Of a stretch of 64,000 bases of DNA, positions 60,326-64,000 are shown one piece after another. Source of the stretch: Adhaeribacter terrigena. GTDB lineage: Bacteria > Bacteroidota > Bacteroidia > Cytophagales > Hymenobacteraceae. Numbering within the stretch: the stretch's first letter is position 1; the number at the start of each line of letters is the position of its first letter. The stretch is taken from the NCBI RefSeq assembly GCF_016623615.1, contig NZ_JAEHFX010000004.1, positions 248,001 through 312,000 on the forward strand, in the 5' to 3' direction. The position numbers and the translations under genes were made by a program. The notes under the pieces are model-generated. The model worked only from the letters and a program-made list of their open reading frames with translations, searched no databases and was not told where the DNA came from.

Positions 60326-61549
60326 ATGTTCTCCATTAAATCTGCCAGAAAGCTGGCCTTACCGGTACTGAGCCTTTCGGCTGCCTTCGCGTTTACCGCC
60401 TGCAGCAAAGACGACGATACTGTTTCTACACCACCAACCACCGAAAGCCAGTTTGTGGTTTCGATGGCGGTGCAGGGCAGCAACAATACGTTCACGTATT
60501 ATTCCGTGCCTTTTTCCGATGTAATGAACGGCACCATTTCGCCGCAGGGCAAAGGCATTGAGCAACCGGGTTACTTCGATTTTACGCAGATAGACAAAAC
60601 CGTTTACAGCATTGGCGGCCTGGATGACGTAGCCGTAGTAGGCATTGCGAAAAACGACAAAGGCGAACTGATCAAGGTGGGCAATACGTCTTTCCAGACC
60701 AGCATTTCTGATATTGTGAAGGCCGATGCCAATACCCTGGTAGCTGTAGAAATGAAACACCCTTCTACCGTGGTGAAATTCCATACCATTAACGCGAATA
60801 CCGTAATGGTAACCGGCACCAAACAACACCCCATTACCGATTTGAGCCCGCTTTCAGCACCGTCTTATTCGGGCATGCGCGTGGTAGGAAACCAGTTGTT
60901 CCTAAGCTACTACATCTCCGACCCAACTACATTCAACACGCCATCTACCGATTCGGCCATGATCGCGGTTTACTCTTACCCGGAGCTGAAATTCCAGAAA
61001 GTTATTTCCGATAAGCGCACCGGCCCGGTAGGCAGCTTCCACGGGAAAAACGGTTTGATCCAGGATGAGCAGGGCAACATTTTCGCGCTTTCTAATTCAA
61101 ACCCGGCCAATGGTTACAGTCAGTCAACCAAAAAAGGTGGCATCCTGAAAATCAACAACGGCAGCACCTCTTTCGATCAGAATTATTTCCTTGATGTGGA
61201 AGCGGCTACCGGCGGCACTAACATTGCGCACATAAAGTACCTGGGCAACGGCAAAGCTATAGCCGAAGTAAACATGCAGGCCAACGCCAGCCAAAGCAAA
61301 TGGTCGGATAGCCCACTAAAAACCGCGATTTTAGACCTGAATACCAAAACCTTAGATTTCGTGACCGGCATGCCGCAGCACAACGGTATTGGCCGCCGCT
61401 TAGCCGCGTTGCAGGATGGCAATTTTGTGTACATGGCCATTCCGGAAAACAACAAAGTTTACGTTTACAAAATAGACCTCCAAACCAAAGCCGCTACCAA
61501 AGGCGCCGAAGTACAGGCCAACTTTGTAGCCGGGTTTTCGAAGCTTTAA
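60326..61549 (+). CDS. DUF4374 surface lipoprotein (XusB-like)
   Basis: 407 residues. Lipoprotein signal ending AAFAFTACSKDDD; Cys26 is followed by S-K-D-D-D, which fits the Lys-plus-acidic lipoprotein export signal described in Bacteroidota, so surface exposure is predicted. The body has repeated blade-like strands (QFVVSMAVQGSNNTFTYYSVPF, KTVYSIGGLDDVAVVGI, LVAVEMKHPSTVVKFHTI) consistent with a propeller, as in DUF4374. In the Bacteroides Xus system the DUF4374 lipoprotein binds the siderophore outside the cell. It starts 34 bp after the TonB receptor. Its TAA stop overlaps a 30-bp element. Confidence 0.88.
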   Translation: MFSIKSARKLALPVLSLSAAFAFTACSKDDDTVSTPPTTESQFVVSMAVQGSNNTFTYYSVPFSDVMNGTISPQGKGIEQPGYFDFTQIDKTVYSIGGLDDVAVVGIAKNDKGELIKVGNTSFQTSISDIVKADANTLVAVEMKHPSTVVKFHTINANTVMVTGTKQHPITDLSPLSAPSYSGMRVVGNQLFLSYYISDPTTFNTPSTDSAMIAVYSYPELKFQKVISDKRTGPVGSFHGKNGLIQDEQGNIFALSNSNPANGYSQSTKKGGILKINNGSTSFDQNYFLDVEAATGGTNIAHIKYLGNGKAIAEVNMQANASQSKWSDSPLKTAILDLNTKTLDFVTGMPQHNGIGRRLAALQDGNFVYMAIPENNKVYVYKIDLQTKAATKGAEVQANFVAGFSKL

Positions 61550-61565
61550 GCCTACCGTTTTTTTT
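61532..61565 (-). repeat. 30-bp dispersed element over the DUF4374 stop
   Basis: Minus-strand AAAACGGTAGGCTTAA, a spacer, then CGAAAACCC, spanning the last codons and the TAA. Confidence 0.7.
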
Positions 61566-61596
61566 ACCAGCTTCATTCCTGAAAAGTGAAGCTGGT
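61566..61596. other. intercistronic hairpin
   Basis: ACCAGCTTCA / TGAAGCTGGT inverted repeat with an 11-nt loop and no following T-run, flanked on both sides by minus-strand 30-bp elements (61532-61565 and 61597-61626). It could stabilise or partly end the upstream message. Confidence 0.7.
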
Positions 61597-61626
61597 ACTT
61601 ATTCCTTAAAATTCCCTACCGTTTTT
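61597..61626 (-). repeat. 30-bp dispersed element just before PepSY gene
   Basis: Minus-strand AAAAACGGTAGGGAAT with a weak distal tract; it ends 2 bp before the ATG of the PepSY gene. Confidence 0.65.
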
Positions 61627-61628
61627 CC

Positions 61629-62858
61629 ATGATCAGCAAGAAAACAAACAAACCTGGTATACTCCGACGCATTAACGATTGGCTGCACCTTTGGCTGGGC
61701 CTGGCTTCGGGCATTGTGGTTTTTATTGTGAGCATAACCGGTTGTTTGTATGCCTTCGAATCGGAAATTAAAGATGCGCTGGAACCCTGGCGTTTTGTAG
61801 AAGCCCAGGAAAAAGCCTATGTTCCACCAAGCGTACTCCTGGATACCGCCATGGCTTACATGCCCGGTGCCAAACCGACCGGCCTTACTTACAGCGACCG
61901 CGAAGGTGCGGCGGCCGTTGGTTTTAGCAGCATGGAAAACGGGAAACGCAGCTTTACCGCTATTTTTATGAATCCGTATACCGGCGAATTCTTACAAAAG
62001 CAGCAATCGGTAGGCGGCAATGAATTCGACTTTTTCCGGTTTGTGATAGACGGCCACCGCGCGCTGTGGCTGCCTTATGAAATTGGCCGGCCTATTGTGG
62101 GCGTTGGAACACTTATTTTTCTGGTGTTATTGGTTACCGGTTTAATAATGTGGTGGCCGAAGAACTGGAAAAAATCGAACCGCGATAAAAGCTTTAAAAT
62201 TAAATGGAACGGCAGCCTTAAACGGGTGAATTACGACCTGCATAACGTTTTAGGCTTTTACAGTCTCGTTCTTGCGCTGGTTCTAGGCATTACCGGTTTG
62301 GTCTGGAGTTTCCACTGGTTCGAAGATTCGTTGTATTACATTACCTCCGGCGGCAAGGAAAAACCGGGTCATGTGCATCCGCATTCCGATGTTTCTAAGG
62401 CCGGGCTAGCTGTTACCGATTCCATTTCTGCCCTGGATAAAGCCTGGTTTAAAACCATAGCCGTAGAGTCGCACGCACAAGGCTTTTACATGACCCCGAT
62501 CCTGGAACATGAAGACGATCCGATCGAGGTTACTGCTTACCAGGACAAAGGCTCGTGGTACAACCGCAACGAATATTTCTACGACCAATATACGCTGCAG
62601 CGTTATCGCCAGCAAGGCGACCGCTACGATGAAGCCAGCTTTGCCGATCAGCTCACCATGCTGAATTACGACATTCACATTGGGGCGGTGTGGGGTTTTC
62701 CGGGGAAGTTATTAGCGTTTTTTATCAGCTTAATCAGTGCCAGTTTGCCGGTTACCGGTTTCCTGGTTTGGTGGAATAAAAAGAAGAAGTCTAAAGTAAA
62801 AGAAGGCAAAACCGGTAGCCAAAGAAAGTTAAAGGAAACATCTGTAGCTAAAGTTTAA
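61629..62858 (+). CDS. PepSY-domain membrane protein (XusC-like, putative siderophore reductase)
   Basis: 409 residues, PepSY-associated TM helix family. The first helix follows RRINDWLHLWLGLASGIVVFIVSITGCLYAFESEI. The large periplasmic PepSY part (about 45-155) contains DGHRALWLPYEIGRPIVGVGTLIFLVLLVTGLIMWWPKNW. The third helix follows RVNYDLHNVLGFYSLVLALVLGITGLVWSFHWFE, and the last helix precedes a Lys-rich tail. Conserved His in WLHLW and DLHN could bind heme. In siderophore loci such proteins are proposed inner-membrane ferric reductases. Third gene of the TonB-DUF4374-PepSY operon. Confidence 0.9.
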   Translation: MISKKTNKPGILRRINDWLHLWLGLASGIVVFIVSITGCLYAFESEIKDALEPWRFVEAQEKAYVPPSVLLDTAMAYMPGAKPTGLTYSDREGAAAVGFSSMENGKRSFTAIFMNPYTGEFLQKQQSVGGNEFDFFRFVIDGHRALWLPYEIGRPIVGVGTLIFLVLLVTGLIMWWPKNWKKSNRDKSFKIKWNGSLKRVNYDLHNVLGFYSLVLALVLGITGLVWSFHWFEDSLYYITSGGKEKPGHVHPHSDVSKAGLAVTDSISALDKAWFKTIAVESHAQGFYMTPILEHEDDPIEVTAYQDKGSWYNRNEYFYDQYTLQRYRQQGDRYDEASFADQLTMLNYDIHIGAVWGFPGKLLAFFISLISASLPVTGFLVWWNKKKKSKVKEGKTGSQRKLKETSVAKV

Positions 62859-63056
62859 AGGTTGTAAGAATTGTGTACAATACAGTATTGCAATATCTTT
62901 AATTAATAGTTGGTATTGTAATTGATCGATCTCAAATTAAATGAAATACTAAAAGCACTGTCTTGTAAATATTGATGCTATTTTAATTTGTTTGCATCCT
63001 CAATACTGACAAACGTATAGCCTATAAAAACAAAAGCAACACGAAATTGCTGAACC

Positions 63057-63097
63057 AAAAAATCCCGCTCCATTTTATGGAAAGCGGGATTTTGTTT
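63057..63097 (+). terminator. hairpin, probable terminator of the TonB operon
   Basis: AATCCCGCT(CC) / (GG)AAAGCGGGATT with a short T-run, about 200 bp downstream of the PepSY stop. Confidence 0.6.
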
Positions 63098-63261
63098 TCG
63101 TAGACCAAAAGAGCGAAATATCGAACTTTATCCACCAGGATTTAGATATCCTTTCCGGATTTTTATCATAAGATTTAAATGGGACTTATTACCCAAACCT
63201 CACATAAGAAACTACTACACCTTAGTCAACTTTGTAAAAAAAATACAAACGAAAGCTATTT

Positions 63262-63292
63262 AAAAAAACGGCTGCTTAATTAAGAGCAGCCG
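63262..63292 (-). terminator. terminator of the right-edge T9SS gene
   Basis: CGGCTGCT / AGCAGCCG stem; on the minus strand it is followed by TTTTTTT. Confidence 0.8.
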
Positions 63293-63296
63293 GCTT

Positions 63297-63327
63297 AAAA
63301 ACGCTATACTTTTGAACGCAAAAACTA
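63297..63327 (+). repeat. 30-bp dispersed element overlapping a stop codon
   Basis: AAAAACGCTATACTTTT, a spacer, then GCAAAAACTA; the final CTA is the complement of the TAG stop of the gene ending at 63325. Confidence 0.85.
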
Positions 63328-64000
63328 CTGGATCACCAATCGCTGTGTTTGCATACCAGTTTCAGTTTGAAGCTTGACAAGGTACATGCCTTTAGGTAAT
63401 TCATTTAGCGGTAGCTGATAATAAACCTGGTTGTTAGCTGGCAAGTTTAATTTGGAGAGTGTCTGGCCCAGTAGGTTTTCTAATGAAACGGTTGCAGAAG
63501 CGTTGTTTTTGAAAGCAGCATATATCATTACGTAGTTTTTAGCCGGATTCGGGTAAAGTTTAAAGCCCTCAATATTGGTGCTTCGTTCTTTTATGCCGTT
63601 GGTAAGGGAAATTCTGGTAACCGCATAATTGGTTAGGACAGGCGCATTGTAATCGAAATAAATAGCTGCTCTTGATTTTATTTCATCACCTAAAACTAGG
63701 TTGTTTTTCGGTTGCATGCGGTAGCGGATAAAACCATGGCTGGCCGGTTCGTTGCGGTTGCTGTCTGGCAGTAAAATATTATCGAAACGCCATTCTGCCA
63801 TGCCATTTTCCAACAATCGGAAAGTATAAGGGTGGCTGGCTGAGAGTAATTCAAAGCTTGGCATGTGTAATTTATCGCTGATCGAATCTCTTACAATTAC
63901 CGTGAAAGCCGTATCGTTGCCGGTATTCTGAAAACGGATTACGTAATTTAAAAGCGTACTGTCGGCTACCAGCTGCGGCGTCAGCCAGCTGCGGCTTACT
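63325..64000 (-). CDS. large T9SS type A protein, C-terminal part (5' end outside window)
   Basis: The frame is open to the right edge, so the ATG at 63864 is internal. Visible part, about 225 residues: a DUF7619/DUF11-like module (LLNYVIRFQNTGNDTAFTVIVRDSIS...FELLSASHPYTFRLLENGMAEWRFDNILLPDSNRNEPASHGFIRYRMQ...IYFDYNAPVLTN), then a type A sorting domain (FKLYPNPAKNYVMIYA...LENLLGQTLSKL...KGMYLVKLQTETG...RLVIQ). This tail is typical of large secreted Bacteroidota proteins with variable N-terminal parts, which are not seen here. Confidence 0.88.
   Translation of the reverse strand, partial: VSRSWLTPQLVADSTLLNYVIRFQNTGNDTAFTVIVRDSISDKLHMPSFELLSASHPYTFRLLENGMAEWRFDNILLPDSNRNEPASHGFIRYRMQPKNNLVLGDEIKSRAAIYFDYNAPVLTNYAVTRISLTNGIKERSTNIEGFKLYPNPAKNYVMIYAAFKNNASATVSLENLLGQTLSKLNLPANNQVYYQLPLNELPKGMYLVKLQTETGMQTQRLVIQ

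Larger units (their letters stand above)
62859..63296. other. gene-free spacer between convergent genes
   Basis: AT-rich, no gene. Contains the hairpin 63057-63097, the 45-bp repeat partner (63101-63145) of 57671-57715, and the minus-strand terminator 63262-63292. Confidence 0.7.

Noticed and set aside
1-64000. tRNA, rRNA, insertion sequence or prophage
   Set aside because: No cloverleaf-like or rRNA sequence and no transposase, integrase or phage gene was recognised.

Overview
The window reads as chromosomal DNA of a Bacteroidota bacterium, most likely order Cytophagales and plausibly a Hymenobacteraceae relative (Adhaeribacter/Pontibacter/Hymenobacter type). This rests on several type IX secretion (T9SS) cargo proteins with type A or type B sorting domains, a SusC-like TonB receptor with a carboxypeptidase-regulatory-like N-terminus, promoters of the TTG-N19-TAnnTTTG form, and a near absence of Shine-Dalgarno sites. 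The genus is inference. There is no tRNA, rRNA, transposase, CRISPR array or prophage; about 53.6 kb is coding and about 10.4 kb is not.

Layout: 1-2.5 kb, two peptide/nickel-type ABC permeases and a small orphan gene. 2.6-3.0 kb, a tiny T9SS cargo. 3.1-6.3 kb, a FAD oxidoreductase, type III polyketide synthase and methyltransferase cluster. 7-18 kb, single genes: a membrane glycosyltransferase, an outer-membrane barrel, two type B T9SS proteins, a DJ-1/PfpI protein, a thioesterase, small metallopeptidase-like proteins, NlpC/P60 and YkvA. 18.6-25.7 kb (minus), a tetR-tolC-adaptor-RND operon ending in an acyl-carrier-like protein that lacks the phosphopantetheine serine. 26-29 kb, pheS, bestrophin, CorA. 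29.5-32.7 kb (minus), beta-phosphoglucomutase plus GH65 phosphorylase. 34-36.8 kb, an ABC-F ATPase and a DUF2490 protein. 37-42.9 kb, a second tolC-RND-adaptor operon. 43.5-49.8 kb, a porin-pstSCAB-phoU phosphate locus with a candidate Pho box. 49.8-57.6 kb, deoD, two metzincin-type secreted proteases sharing a C-terminal domain, and HutD. 57.9-62.9 kb, a TonB receptor/DUF4374 lipoprotein/PepSY operon resembling the Bacteroides Xus xenosiderophore system. The right edge holds the C-terminal part of another T9SS protein.

The most striking signal is not a gene. A roughly 30-bp degenerate element recurs about 57 times, in both orientations. It has an A-tract, the core CGSTAK, a T-tract, then a second A-tract ending in GT or CT, at near-helical spacing. 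It is strongly enriched between genes, but it also lies inside unrelated coding sequences. There it supplies start codons, overlaps stop codons, encodes signal-peptide cores and encodes a recurrent peptide K-T-[LV]-x-x-x-x-[EK]-K-[VL]. Its density, orientation mixing and phased A/T architecture resemble DNA uptake signal sequences of Pasteurellaceae and Neisseria, which is the leading hypothesis (inference). Three intergenic regions (6.36-6.99, 17.87-18.56 and 33.54-34.09 kb) are also degenerate copies of one larger composite repeat that carries pairs of this element.
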